Positions 40,601-50,591 of a DNA stretch of 64,000 bases are shown here, one piece after another. The stretch lies in assembly GCF_025567095.1 (NCBI RefSeq), contig NZ_JAOQJH010000018.1. The stretch is one strand, 5' to 3'. Source of the stretch: Anthropogastromicrobium aceti (GTDB lineage: Bacteria; Bacillota; Clostridia; Lachnospirales; Lachnospiraceae). Every line of letters starts with the position of its first letter. Position 1 is the stretch's first letter. Both the position numbers and the translations under genes were made by a program. The notes under the pieces are model-generated. The model saw only the letters and a program-made list of their open reading frames with translations, ran no database searches and had not been told where the DNA came from.

Positions 40601-41512
40601 TCACCTCTCTGATTCATAATAAACCCAGTGTTTGGAGGAATAGAACACAAGGCCAGTTATAATAGAAACAACAATAAGAAGAACCCAAGCCATTGCGCAG
40701 GCGTATCCCATATCGTAATCAGTAAATGCTTTTTCATATAGGTATAAGGCATAAAATAGTGTACTGTTAAGTGGCTTGCCACCAGTAATGATGTAACCAG
40801 AGTTAAATACCATAAAGCCGTTGATCATCTGCATAACCAAGTTAAAAAAGATGGTAGGAGTCAGAAGTGGCAGTGTAATTTTGAAAAAGCTTTTTGCTGC
40901 ACTTGCTCCGTCTACTCTGGCTGCTTCATAATAGGATTTTGGAATCTGTTTCAGACCAGCAAGAAAAATTAACATGGAGGAGCCAAATTGCCAAACAGAG
41001 AGTAGAATTAGAACCCAAATTGCAGTTTTAGGATTGCCAATCCACGAAATTGTAACATCTAGCCCAAGTGCTTGAAGAACTGAATTGATAACTCCGCTGC
41101 TGGAAAAAAGCTGTTTCCACATGACAGCAACAGCGACACTACCTCCAATGATTGAAGGCAGATAATAGACTGCGCGGTAAATACCAGTTAATTTGGTCTT
41201 TTTTGTCATAATCATGGCAACGACAAGAGCCATAAGCAGTTTCAAAGGTACAGATGCAAAGGCATAGAAGAATGTTACTTTCAAAGATTTCAAATATTTA
41301 GAATCCTTTGTGAACATTTTGGCATAATTTTTCAGACCAACCCATTTAGGCGAGCCAAGAATACTATAGTCGGTGAAGGAAAGATATAGAGAAGAAATCA
41401 TTGGAATTATGGTAAAAACAAGAAAACCAATGATAAATGGGAGAATAAAGATATAACCGGCAACCGACTGCTTGCATAAAAAATTGGAAATAGATACTTT
41501 CTTTTTTTTCAT
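40601..41512 (-). CDS. ABC sugar transporter permease, MalF/UgpA type
   Basis: A 303-residue CUT1 permease with six helices, the first at about 18-40 (AGYIFILPFIIGFLVFTIIP). The EAA loop reads SYYEAARVDGASAAKSFFKI near 197-216. A tract TATCTLYLSFTDYSILGSPK-like (SLYLSFTDYSI) near 42 is typical of UgpA. It lies 69 bp downstream of the binding-protein gene and just ahead of the MalG-type partner. Confidence 0.9.
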   Translation of the reverse strand: MKKKKVSISNFLCKQSVAGYIFILPFIIGFLVFTIIPMISSLYLSFTDYSILGSPKWVGLKNYAKMFTKDSKYLKSLKVTFFYAFASVPLKLLMALVVAMIMTKKTKLTGIYRAVYYLPSIIGGSVAVAVMWKQLFSSSGVINSVLQALGLDVTISWIGNPKTAIWVLILLSVWQFGSSMLIFLAGLKQIPKSYYEAARVDGASAAKSFFKITLPLLTPTIFFNLVMQMINGFMVFNSGYIITGGKPLNSTLFYALYLYEKAFTDYDMGYACAMAWVLLIVVSIITGLVFYSSKHWVYYESER

Positions 41513-41581
41513 CTAAACACATCCTTTTTTTAAACAAAGCGTGCGCGAATTAACGGCACGCTTTATTACTAATTACAAATG

Positions 41582-42886
41582 TTAATTGTCTGCGTTTGCT
41601 TTTTCAGCAAGAATTTCTGATCCTTCTTCAAACACCTGACTGGCGGCATCTTCAGGTGTAATTTCTCCGTAACGAACCTGTTCAGTTAGATCGTCTACTA
41701 AAGTACCAATTTCACTGGAGCCAGATGGAGATGGTGGATCCATAGGAGTTGCGACTGCATTGACATCGTCAATAAATTTGTAGACAACTTTATCATTATC
41801 AGACAGCCGCTCGTCGAAGGAAGCAAGAACATCGGAGTCAACCGGCACACCGCGCTCTCCATTTAATATTTCGTTGGCTTCAATAGAAGTCGTGATGAAA
41901 TTGATAACATCGGCAACAATTTCTGGATGTTCTGTTGTCGAAGAGCCACATAAGAATTGGCTAGATTTTAAATATTGAACCTGCTGTGTGTCATCTTTCA
42001 TAACAGGCCACATGGTAATGCCAAGCTCTCGGCCAGAGGTAGAACTGATAGTTCCATATTGATTTGAGTTGGAGAATGAATTCCAACAGGTCTGATCAAT
42101 GATTGGCATAGTTTCTGTGACTGTAGGATTTTTTTCGGTTAGAATTTCCGGAGATACGTGCCAGTTAGATTTGCTTGCGTCTGCAATCATCTGGAAATAT
42201 GTAAGAAATACACTGTCATCGTCTACACCGAACGCAGTTCCATCTTCGGAAAATTCTGAGGTACCGATTCCACGGAATAACATGCCCAGAACCATTGAAT
42301 CAATATAGGTTTGAACACCAGTTTTGTCATAAATAGTTTGGGATATATCGAAAAATTCATCCCATGTCATTTGCTCAGGAATAGTAACACCTGCAGCTTC
42401 CACAGTTTCTTTATCATAAAAGAGTGCTGGAGAGTTTAGACCAATGCACATTGCGTAAAGATCGTCGTCAAATGAACCACTGGCAAGAACTGCTTCAGAT
42501 ACCCGGCTAACATCCAATACATTGGATTCTACAAATGGTTGAAGATTCAGCATCAAATTTTGATCATAATAAGAACGGATTTGACCATAATCCTGCTGGT
42601 AAATATCTGGTAGAGATCCTGTTGCAGCTTGCGTTGACAGCTTATCGAAATATCCGTCCCAACTAGATGGTTCAGTCTCAAATGTAACATTTGGATGCTG
42701 CTCGGTGTAAAGATCGAGTGCCTTTACTGTTAGGTCATTTCGTGTTTGATTGCCCCACCAAGCGACACGGATTGTTACTTTTTCATCGTCTGTTTTGTTG
42801 TCGGAAGCAAATACAGGGAGTGTGGCGCAACTTACCAAGCTGGCAGTGAGTGAAAGAGTTACAAGTGATTTTGCACGTACAGTCAT
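41582..42886 (-). CDS. Sugar ABC transporter substrate-binding protein (family 1)
   Basis: A 434-residue receptor. The N-terminal export signal could be cut as a lipoprotein at LVSC (Cys 20) or as an ordinary signal at VFA-SDN (about 27). The mature part begins VTIRVAWWGNQTRNDLT, with DIYQQDYGQI near 95, as in CUT1 binding proteins for oligosaccharides. Transcription starts at a clear promoter (42919-42947) with an upstream direct repeat. The neighbouring YesMN pair and the pectinesterase-like gene are divergent, which suggests control by that pair. Confidence 0.9.
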   Translation of the reverse strand: MTVRAKSLVTLSLTASLVSCATLPVFASDNKTDDEKVTIRVAWWGNQTRNDLTVKALDLYTEQHPNVTFETEPSSWDGYFDKLSTQAATGSLPDIYQQDYGQIRSYYDQNLMLNLQPFVESNVLDVSRVSEAVLASGSFDDDLYAMCIGLNSPALFYDKETVEAAGVTIPEQMTWDEFFDISQTIYDKTGVQTYIDSMVLGMLFRGIGTSEFSEDGTAFGVDDDSVFLTYFQMIADASKSNWHVSPEILTEKNPTVTETMPIIDQTCWNSFSNSNQYGTISSTSGRELGITMWPVMKDDTQQVQYLKSSQFLCGSSTTEHPEIVADVINFITTSIEANEILNGERGVPVDSDVLASFDERLSDNDKVVYKFIDDVNAVATPMDPPSPSGSSEIGTLVDDLTEQVRYGEITPEDAASQVFEEGSEILAEKANADN

Positions 42887-42918
42887 AAAAGATGACCTCC
42901 TTTTTCTTTGATGAATCC

Positions 42919-42982
42919 ATTATAGAAAGAAAAAGATAGTATGTAAATGCGGTAAACCGACTTGGTGTATTCAAAAACCGAC
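42919..42982 (-). promoter_or_regulatory. Promoter and tandem activator sites of the ABC operon
   Basis: On the minus strand TTTACA (42947-42942) and TATAAT (42924-42919) have a 17-bp spacer. AAACCGAC occurs twice in direct orientation at 42954-42961 and 42975-42982, 21 bp (two helical turns) apart and just upstream of the -35. That is the expected layout for an AraC-type activator such as the adjacent YesN-like protein. Confidence 0.75.
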
Positions 42983-42998
42983 ATAAATCTTGCAGCGC

Positions 42999-43027
42999 TT
43001 GCGATTTAAAAAAATGGACTATATAAT
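42999..43027 (+). promoter_or_regulatory. Promoter of the YesM-type kinase gene
   Basis: TTGCGA (42999-43004) and TATAAT (43022-43027) with a 17-bp spacer. It is divergent from the ABC promoter, so the tandem AAACCGAC sites serve both directions. Confidence 0.7.
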
Positions 43028-43058
43028 AAGATAAACAAGAAAATAAAGGAGTAATGTA

Positions 43059-44819
43059 ATGAAAGGAATTTTGCCAGAAGTGCGTGTTAGCAGGATGGGA
43101 ATTCGAAAAAAAATGTTGTTAATGTATGTCGCTGTTATATTTACGATGACAGTTGTGACAGCTGGTATTTTTATGTGGATGAATAAACGCTATGCAGAAA
43201 TGTTATATAAGGAAACAACTGATTCATTGTTTCTGATTTCTAACGAGATGAAGCTGTATCTTGATGGTATTGAAGCAGATTCTTATTACATGGTAGCAGA
43301 TGCGTCATTGCAGTCAAATTTGTCTGCTTATCAGAGTGCAGCGGATGGCTGGCAGAAACGTAAGCTGCGTAACCAGATCGAAAGTAGCGTATATAATTAT
43401 GCAGTTGGGAATAAATATATAAGATCAGTTACTTTGATAACACCGGAATTTTCAGTGTGTAGAGGAAGTTCTTCCGTACAAGAGTCAGAAGCATATTTGG
43501 AACAGTTAAAGCAGCAGGCAAATGAGGAAAACGGGAAAGCATTCTGGGCGGTTAGCCAAGAAGATCCGTCAACAATTCTTATGGTTAGGTCGTATCGTGA
43601 AATTCACAATTTGAGTCTGAAAACATTGGGATACCAGATTTTTCGAGTTGATATGAAGCGTATCGCAAATCAGTTGATGGAAAATTATAGTTACTTGACA
43701 AGCGAGATTCCGTTGATTATTTTGGATCAGAAAACATCTACAATATTGTATCCTGATCCAACGCAAATACAAGAGAATACAATAACAATGATTCAGCAGC
43801 TTCCTGAGGATGGATACAAAATTATTCGAGATGGGAAGAAAAATTTGTTTTCTGTTGTACACATGGTTGAGAAGCCACGATGGAGATATTATTTGTTTAT
43901 TCCATATAATTCGATTTTTAGTTCAATCCAAAACTGTATTCTGACTGTATTTTTTAGTTTGCTTGTGATAACTGTGGCCATGCTTGTTGCAGCGGGATGG
44001 TTTTCGGCTGGAATGTGTAAGCATTTTTCGATACTTCAGATGAAGATGAAGCGAGTAAGCAGTGGTAATTTGGAACCGATGGCAACTGATTGTAATTATC
44101 AAGATAGAGGCGATGAAATTGGATTCTTGAATTGTTGCTTTGATCAAATGCTATTGGATCTGAGAAGATTGACAGAAGAAAATGAAAAAAAACAGCAACT
44201 GTTAAGAGAAGCACAGATCAGGTCTCTTGAACAGCAGATGAATCCACATTTTCTGTATAATACATTAGACTTAGTATACTGGAAGGCAAAGATAAATGGA
44301 GAAAAGGAAATTTGCACAATTACAGAGTCATTGGCAAAGCTCCTGCAGTCTTCATTGAGCTGTCATAAAGATGTTAATTCTTTGAAGCAGGAATTGGAAT
44401 TGTGCCAGTATTATATGAAAATTCAGAAAATGCGATTTTGCGAGAAATTGATTTATCAGGAAAGGTTAGATCCGACATTGTTAAATGCACAGGTTCCATA
44501 TCTTTGTATTCAACCGCTGTTAGAAAATGCAGTTAAATATGGGGTGGAACAGGCGCTTGATTTTTGCACAGTAATATTGAGTGCAAAAATAGAAAATGGA
44601 ATATTGATTATTTCAGTTGAAAATGATGGAAGTGAAGCACCAGAGGATCTGATGAAGATGCTTTATCAAGGAGAAAAGAAACCTCAGGGGCATGGAATAG
44701 GATTGATTAACATTGATAAGAGAACAAAACTTTTGTTTGGATCAGAGTATGGGATTTCAGTTGAGAGTAGTCCAGACTTGGTGAGAGTTCTTCTTAAACT
44801 TCCATTTCGACAGAAATAA
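43059..44819 (+). CDS. YesM-type sensor histidine kinase
   Basis: A 586-residue sensor with membrane helices near 18-40 and 290-315 enclosing a dCache-like extracellular domain, then HAMP, a coiled linker and the His_kinase domain: LEQQMNPHFLYNTLDLVYW (phospho-His near 396), PLLENAVKYGVEQ (N box) and GHGIGLINIDKR (G box). YesM kinases sense sugars or their binding proteins. AAAGGAG precedes the ATG. Its partner follows at 44915. Confidence 0.92.
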   Translation: MKGILPEVRVSRMGIRKKMLLMYVAVIFTMTVVTAGIFMWMNKRYAEMLYKETTDSLFLISNEMKLYLDGIEADSYYMVADASLQSNLSAYQSAADGWQKRKLRNQIESSVYNYAVGNKYIRSVTLITPEFSVCRGSSSVQESEAYLEQLKQQANEENGKAFWAVSQEDPSTILMVRSYREIHNLSLKTLGYQIFRVDMKRIANQLMENYSYLTSEIPLIILDQKTSTILYPDPTQIQENTITMIQQLPEDGYKIIRDGKKNLFSVVHMVEKPRWRYYLFIPYNSIFSSIQNCILTVFFSLLVITVAMLVAAGWFSAGMCKHFSILQMKMKRVSSGNLEPMATDCNYQDRGDEIGFLNCCFDQMLLDLRRLTEENEKKQQLLREAQIRSLEQQMNPHFLYNTLDLVYWKAKINGEKEICTITESLAKLLQSSLSCHKDVNSLKQELELCQYYMKIQKMRFCEKLIYQERLDPTLLNAQVPYLCIQPLLENAVKYGVEQALDFCTVILSAKIENGILIISVENDGSEAPEDLMKMLYQGEKKPQGHGIGLINIDKRTKLLFGSEYGISVESSPDLVRVLLKLPFRQK

Positions 44820-44914
44820 GAAAAAGGCGCATTGAACAAGCCAGAATGGAATTTTAATTTGGGGTAAACTACAGACAGTTGATAACTGTTCTTTTGCCTG
44901 AAGGAGGAAAAACA

Positions 44915-46420
44915 ATGCTGAAAATAGTAGTAGCTGATGATGAAGCGTTTGTATTGCAGTCAATTTGTACATCAATTAATTGGAAAGAGATAGGACTTAA
45001 ATTAGTGGGTTCATGCAAGGATGGTATGGAAGCTTGGCATGCTATTTTGGATGAAAATCCAGATTTAGTTATGACAGATATTCGTATGCCAGGATTGTCT
45101 GGTTTAGAGTTGATTGAGAAGACAAAAGAGATTAGTCCACAGACAGTTTTTATTATTTTGTCTGGTTATCAGGAATTTGAATATGCGAGAACAGCAATGC
45201 AGTATGGTGTCCGCCATTATCTGATTAAGCCATGTAGTTGTGAAAAAATGGAAGAAGTGCTAAGAGAGGCAATTCAGGAACAGAAACATCAGAGGCAGTT
45301 AGAAGCAGCATTAGATAAAAATCGTATTTTAGGTAGCAAAATGTGCGTGCTTGCTATGAAAGAGGGACTGTTGGAGATGATTGGACGGGAAGATCGTGGT
45401 ATGAAAAAAGACCAAAGTGAAAACTGGATTACGATATCTGGACAGTTAGGAGAGGATGTACAGATTTTGTATGTTTATTATCTGGAAGAGGTGTGGATTC
45501 GTCATTTCGTTAGGAAATTGCCACAGAATGTTATACAAAAGGCAGGACAATTGATGCTGTACGTGAAAAACACATTGATTTTTCTAAATAGTGGCAAGGA
45601 ACGACTGACGAAAAGTGATATTTCGGCAATTGAAGAAATTGTCTGTGATGGACAAAGTGTTACAACGCTTTGCGAGACACATCTGTTTCCAAATTTTCAG
45701 GAAGCAGCGAGAGAACTTGTGCCGAAGATTAGACGTTACAGTAGTCTTTATCTGGTGGAATTGGACGGAACTTGTATTCAACTTAAGCATTATGCCGGTG
45801 TATTTGCGGAGCCTAAGGAATTGTTGACTCGCTGTATTGAGCATCCACAAGAAGGGTTGGAAGAACTGCGAGAGAATATTAGGAAACTTGAAAATACTGA
45901 TTTGGTAAAAGCGTTTGCATTTCGTATATTGACGTATATGCAGGAAAAATATGAACAAGAATCGCCAGATGGATTTCCAGCATTCTGGGAAAAACTTGCA
46001 CGTATGCAGGATGAAGAGGAAATAGGTGTGTTTTTGACGGATTGTATTTCTAATTTATATTTAAAGCAGGCAAGCCGGACGGTTTATCGAAATTTTATCT
46101 TAAAAACTAAAAGCTATGCCAGAGAACATATGAGTGACGGAAATCTTTCTTTGAAATGGATTGCGGAAAACTATTTGTATATGAATACGGATTATGTTAG
46201 TCGTGAATTTTACAGGGAAACAGGAGAAAAATTTTCTACATATTTGAATAGAATTCGCATGGAAGAGGCAAAACAACTGTTACTTTTATTGGGAGACGAA
46301 GAAAGAATTTATCAGGTTGCTGAGCAAGTGGGTTGTTCAAATGCTAGATATTTTGGACAGGCATTTAAAAAATATACCGGACAGACGCCGACAGCGTATA
46401 TTCGGCAGTATAAGAATTAA
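44915..46420 (+). CDS. YesN-type response regulator with AraC domain
   Basis: A 501-residue activator. The receiver domain has DDEAF near 8, phospho-Asp in LVMTDIRMPGLSG near 55 and Lys in LIKPCS near 104. A long middle region (about 130-390) of unknown fold precedes the AraC-type double helix-turn-helix, with LKWIAENYLYMNTDYVSREF and VAEQVGCSNARYFGQAFKKY. The start at 44915 follows AAGGAGG; an upstream ATG at 44879 has no site. Probable target: the AAACCGAC repeats at 42954-42982. Confidence 0.92.
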   Translation: MLKIVVADDEAFVLQSICTSINWKEIGLKLVGSCKDGMEAWHAILDENPDLVMTDIRMPGLSGLELIEKTKEISPQTVFIILSGYQEFEYARTAMQYGVRHYLIKPCSCEKMEEVLREAIQEQKHQRQLEAALDKNRILGSKMCVLAMKEGLLEMIGREDRGMKKDQSENWITISGQLGEDVQILYVYYLEEVWIRHFVRKLPQNVIQKAGQLMLYVKNTLIFLNSGKERLTKSDISAIEEIVCDGQSVTTLCETHLFPNFQEAARELVPKIRRYSSLYLVELDGTCIQLKHYAGVFAEPKELLTRCIEHPQEGLEELRENIRKLENTDLVKAFAFRILTYMQEKYEQESPDGFPAFWEKLARMQDEEEIGVFLTDCISNLYLKQASRTVYRNFILKTKSYAREHMSDGNLSLKWIAENYLYMNTDYVSREFYRETGEKFSTYLNRIRMEEAKQLLLLLGDEERIYQVAEQVGCSNARYFGQAFKKYTGQTPTAYIRQYKN

Positions 46421-46436
46421 ATAGGAGGAGACAACA

Positions 46437-48833
46437 ATGGATTCAATGAGAAGTTTGCAGACAAAAAATGGAATGGTCATTAATTTGGATGAACGTCATT
46501 ATTATGTTAGTCGTTCACTTGAAGAAAAAAATGAAGGACCATACTGCTTTAGGAGCATTAAGGAGGCAGCTGAGGCAATTCCAGACGGAAACAGAGAAAA
46601 ACCATCAGTTTTGTATTTAGAACAGGATGTGTACTGGACAAATGGAACACCAGATAGAGTTGGTCTGGTTATTCAGAAGGAATGGTTAACGCTTTGTGGA
46701 CTAGGAAAAAAGCCAGAAGATACGGTAATTGCAGACAATCGCGGACACATGGTTAATGCCTATCCGGCAGATAATAGTGCAAGTTCGCCTGCACAAACAA
46801 TGATTGTAAATGGAAATGGATTTCGGGCAGAAAATCTGACAATTGGAAATTATTTAAATATTGATTTAGAATATCCGCTTGATCCAGCTCAAAACAGAAA
46901 GAGATATTCGGATATTATAACACAAGCATATGCAATTGGCAGTCAGGGAAAATATGATTGTTGGTCGTTTGAAAATTGTCGGATTCTTGGAATGCTAGAC
47001 ACGTTGTCATTTCATCATAATCGTGTTTATTTTCATAATAGTTTAATTCGCGGAACCAAGGATTTTATTGGTGGCGGAGATTATGCTGTTTATGAGGAAT
47101 GCCAGATAGAGATTTTTGATACCTGTCCAATGTATATGGCAAGAGAAGCAGCTACAGTGTATCGAAATTGTAAATTTACTGTGCAGCTGGAAGATTTCGA
47201 TACGCTGTATTTAACAAAATTTGGAGGACAGTTGGTACTAGATAACTGTAGTTTTTGTGGAAATTGTAAAATAATAGAATGGGAACTAGAGACGAAGAAA
47301 GACGCGAGATGCTATTGGAGAAATGTAACGTTGAATGGACATCCCGTAGCAATTAGTCAAGCTTCGCCATGGAATAGTATAGAGCTGACAAAGAAAATAG
47401 AAGGTGCATTTTCTAACAGTAATATGCTAGGAGGCAATGACGGTTGGAATCCTACAAAAACAGCAGGAGTATATAAGACAACAAGTCCAGTTCGCGTATT
47501 GGTTAATGGGGCAGATAGCGTCAGATATGGAGAGACAACAGAATTGACAATTGAGACATGGCCTAAATATTTTGAAATGCAAGATATGTCAAATTTATAT
47601 GCAGAAGTGGATATAGAAGAACCGACTGAGCAAATTCATGAGCATTTACTGCCCAAAATATATTCAGTACCAGAGAATAGCTGTGGATTTAATGGACTAC
47701 ATATTGCTGTTACTGGACAGCAAGAAGAAGCCATTGCAGCGAAAATTAGTGTGACAGTATCAGTAAATGGAATTATAGGGGTACATACCATGCAGACGAT
47801 GCCAAAGCCACAGAAAGCACCAGAGTGGATAAAGTTTCCTAAACTTGTTATTGAGGAAAATGTTTTAAAATTAGAATATCAGTTGAGTTTGATACAGGAA
47901 CAAGATTGTTCTGACATTATATGGAAACGTGAACGCGATGGACGGATTTTGGCAGTCAGTAACGGAAAACCGTGCAGACAGTATCGACTGCGTGAGGCAG
48001 ATATTGGTTCGGCAATTGTAGTAGAGATTATTCCAAAAAGTCGCTACAGTATTTCAGGAGAATGTTATATTGAAAAGAGTCAACTGATTACAGAAGATAT
48101 GGTGGATATAAAGAAAATACAGATTTTGGATTTTCAGTCTTTTCCAACGATACCGCAGAGCGCAAAAATTGGTGATTTCTTTATCGACACATATCGTCCA
48201 TTGTATCATGGAGATGAAGTAGCACATGTTGCAGATTGGATACCTGGAAAACCAGAACAGGCATGGACATATGGTCGTGGTCGCGATGGTGCAAAAAGAT
48301 GTTGGGGCTTGACAGCAACTGCTCGCGGAGCGTCTTTACAATATCGAAAAGGTGAATGGAATGGAGGAATGAAGGTAACTGCTGTATTTTGTCCGGATAA
48401 AGATACAGGAGAGGGATTTGGAAGTGCAAATGGCCAATTTGTTGAATTGTTTTTGAAATACGATGCTAAGAGTCGCACTGGTTATGGATTGAGGATTGAA
48501 CGTCTGCCACAGCAGGCTAATGGATGTGCATTTTCTTTGCGTCATTATGAAAATGGAAAAAATCATTGTCTAACGACGCAGTTGATTACAAGTGCATATA
48601 TGCCATCTTGTACTGTTACTTTAGAAGCTACCAACGGAAGACTGATCGCATATGCGAAGACAGACTGGATGCCTCAGCCAAAGCATGCAAAGGAATGTGG
48701 CTGTCCGCATGAAGTAACATTGGCATGTGCATATCTGGAAAATGGTTATGGTGATGTGGAAATTCATCATACCGGGACTGTGCCGATTGGAAACAGAACA
48801 ACGGTTGCATCTTTAGAAATTGAGTATGTTTGA
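46437..48833 (+). CDS. Pectinesterase-like (CE8 fold) cytoplasmic protein with C-terminal lectin-like domain
   Basis: A 798-residue protein without a signal peptide. Residues about 30-330 are a right-handed beta-helix with pectin methylesterase hallmarks: GMLDTLSFHHNRVYFHN (first catalytic Asp near 187) and RGTKDFIGGGDYAVYEEC (second Asp near 210). The usual arginine in the LGRPW segment is not seen; the corresponding stretch reads LYLTKFGGQ. Residues about 350-540 look like beta-sandwich linker domains, and 560-798 like a concanavalin-type domain. AGGAGG precedes the ATG, 16 bp after the regulator stop. A de-esterase for imported oligosaccharides is the best guess, with altered chemistry possible. 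Confidence 0.75.
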   Translation: MDSMRSLQTKNGMVINLDERHYYVSRSLEEKNEGPYCFRSIKEAAEAIPDGNREKPSVLYLEQDVYWTNGTPDRVGLVIQKEWLTLCGLGKKPEDTVIADNRGHMVNAYPADNSASSPAQTMIVNGNGFRAENLTIGNYLNIDLEYPLDPAQNRKRYSDIITQAYAIGSQGKYDCWSFENCRILGMLDTLSFHHNRVYFHNSLIRGTKDFIGGGDYAVYEECQIEIFDTCPMYMAREAATVYRNCKFTVQLEDFDTLYLTKFGGQLVLDNCSFCGNCKIIEWELETKKDARCYWRNVTLNGHPVAISQASPWNSIELTKKIEGAFSNSNMLGGNDGWNPTKTAGVYKTTSPVRVLVNGADSVRYGETTELTIETWPKYFEMQDMSNLYAEVDIEEPTEQIHEHLLPKIYSVPENSCGFNGLHIAVTGQQEEAIAAKISVTVSVNGIIGVHTMQTMPKPQKAPEWIKFPKLVIEENVLKLEYQLSLIQEQDCSDIIWKRERDGRILAVSNGKPCRQYRLREADIGSAIVVEIIPKSRYSISGECYIEKSQLITEDMVDIKKIQILDFQSFPTIPQSAKIGDFFIDTYRPLYHGDEVAHVADWIPGKPEQAWTYGRGRDGAKRCWGLTATARGASLQYRKGEWNGGMKVTAVFCPDKDTGEGFGSANGQFVELFLKYDAKSRTGYGLRIERLPQQANGCAFSLRHYENGKNHCLTTQLITSAYMPSCTVTLEATNGRLIAYAKTDWMPQPKHAKECGCPHEVTLACAYLENGYGDVEIHHTGTVPIGNRTTVASLEIEYV

Positions 48834-48910
48834 TGGATTATTATACAATAATCATAAATTTCTTGTTTAAGAAATAGCAGTTAATTATTTAAACAAAAAA
48901 CTTCCCCTAT

Positions 48911-48948
48911 GCGCAGAATCTGTTGTATAATGGCAGTAGATTCTGCGC
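48911..48948 (+). promoter_or_regulatory. Inverted repeat enclosing a TATAAT box
   Basis: GCGCAGAATCT (48911-48921) and AGATTCTGCGC (48938-48948) form an exact 11-bp inverted repeat; TATAAT (48926-48931) lies in the loop. It could be the operator-promoter of the YesN gene at 48993, or a terminator of the previous gene (T-run TGTTTT weak). Confidence 0.55.
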
Positions 48949-48992
48949 TGTTTTGCGTATAAAAAACGGCGAAAAATGGAGGGAGACAGAAT

Positions 48993-50591
48993 ATGGGACT
49001 GACAATTCTGCTGGTGGACGATGACCAGATTCTGACAGAAAAAACAAAAAATTCATTAAATTGGGACAGTCTTGGCATCGGTATGGTGTTTACTGCAAAC
49101 AATATTCATGAGGCAAAGGGAATTTTAAAGGTATACAAGGTAGATATTCTTCTTTGTGATGTGGATATGCCGATGGGAAGCGGTCTTGAGCTTGTGGAGT
49201 GGATACGTGAGGAAGGGATGGAGATAAAATGCATCTTTTTGTCGAGTTATGCAAACTTTACTTATGCACAGAAGGCGCTTCGATTAGGTTCTGTTAATTA
49301 TCTGCTAAAACCAATTTCCAATAAAGATCTTGAGGCGGAGTTAAATACAGTCTGTGATGAACTGTTAAAGGAGCATACAAATCTGAACAGTCAGGAGAAG
49401 AAACAACGTGAGGAAGTGTGGAAAAAAGTGCTAGTGCAGGCACTTTCTGATGGTGTTGGTACGTCAAACACCAGTAGTTTATCAGATGCTCAATATAGTG
49501 AACTCTATCCATCTGTGCAGCCAATTACACTTGTTCTTGCAGGGCTTCTCGACAACAGCGATGAGCGTCAGAAGGTAAAGGACATTTCATTATATAATTA
49601 TTGTATGCGTACAGTGTCAGAGAAATATTTGCGGGAACTTGATCTTGACGTGACTGTATCATATAAGGATGCCGAGTGGCTTCTCGTATTAAAAAATTTT
49701 GCCGATTATGATCGCCTTGAGGAGCAGCTGTCAAAAATGCAGCAAGAGTTAAATGAACAGACTGCGCATAGCTATTGCTTTTATATTACAGTAGGGCGCC
49801 CATATGCAAGCATCGCAAAGGCAATTCGGATAATTTCTGATATGCGCGAGAATGCAATTCCGAATAAACGATTGATGATTGAGGAGCGGGCGTGGGAACT
49901 TCGAAAGATTTCCTATTCGGAGCCTTTTTGGGAGAAATGGCAGGAAATGTTTCATAAGAGTACAGCTTCAGGTGATTCATCTTACAATACAGCTTACATG
50001 GACGTTATGCAGGAAATGCTTACCTATGTTGATCATGCTTGTGAGAGCGGAAGCTGGTACTTGTCAGATTTAAGACGCTTTGTGAAGCATGTGGGCGATT
50101 TGCTGTTAAAAGTTTTGCGTGACAACAATGAGACATTTGAAGAACTGTTTGACTGGCAGGAGTATGAGCGAATGAGCTTTCTGGCACGCCGCTCCGAGCA
50201 GGGATGTATTGATTTTATTGAAACTGTATGGAAAAAGCTGGATAGTCTGCATAAAACAGAAGACAAGGCGGAGGCAACCATTGCCAAATTAAAAAGATAT
50301 ATTGAAGAAAATTTAGGCGGTGAATTGACGCGTTCTGTTCTGGCAGGACAGGTGTATCTGTCAGAGGATTATATAACGAGGCTTTTTATCAGGGAGACTG
50401 GACGGACACTGCCTGTATATATTGCAAGACGGCGCATGGAAAAGGCAGCAAAACTTCTAAGGGAATCTACAGATCCGATCAGTAAAATTGCGATGGAGGT
50501 TGGATATAGCAATTTTTCCTATTTTAGCAAGACATTTCGTGATTATGTGGGCAGCACACCGAATGAATATAGGGCAAAATATAGGAAATAG
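48993..50591 (+). CDS. YesN-type response regulator with AraC domain
   Basis: A 532-residue regulator. The receiver has VDDDQ near 9, phospho-Asp in ILLCDVDMPMGSG near 56, and Lys in LLKPIS near 106. A middle domain (about 130-430) is followed by the AraC module with LAGQVYLSEDYITRLF and IAMEVGYSNFSYFSKTFRDY and the typical end GSTPNEYRAKYRK. GGAGGG precedes the ATG. Its likely kinase partner is the YesM protein at 54467, separated by the ABC genes. Confidence 0.92.
   Translation: MGLTILLVDDDQILTEKTKNSLNWDSLGIGMVFTANNIHEAKGILKVYKVDILLCDVDMPMGSGLELVEWIREEGMEIKCIFLSSYANFTYAQKALRLGSVNYLLKPISNKDLEAELNTVCDELLKEHTNLNSQEKKQREEVWKKVLVQALSDGVGTSNTSSLSDAQYSELYPSVQPITLVLAGLLDNSDERQKVKDISLYNYCMRTVSEKYLRELDLDVTVSYKDAEWLLVLKNFADYDRLEEQLSKMQQELNEQTAHSYCFYITVGRPYASIAKAIRIISDMRENAIPNKRLMIEERAWELRKISYSEPFWEKWQEMFHKSTASGDSSYNTAYMDVMQEMLTYVDHACESGSWYLSDLRRFVKHVGDLLLKVLRDNNETFEELFDWQEYERMSFLARRSEQGCIDFIETVWKKLDSLHKTEDKAEATIAKLKRYIEENLGGELTRSVLAGQVYLSEDYITRLFIRETGRTLPVYIARRRMEKAAKLLRESTDPISKIAMEVGYSNFSYFSKTFRDYVGSTPNEYRAKYRK

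Noticed and set aside
40597..40650. Longer N-terminus of the MalG-type permease
   Set aside because: It would overlap the previous permease gene and precede its own ribosome binding site AGAGGTGAT.
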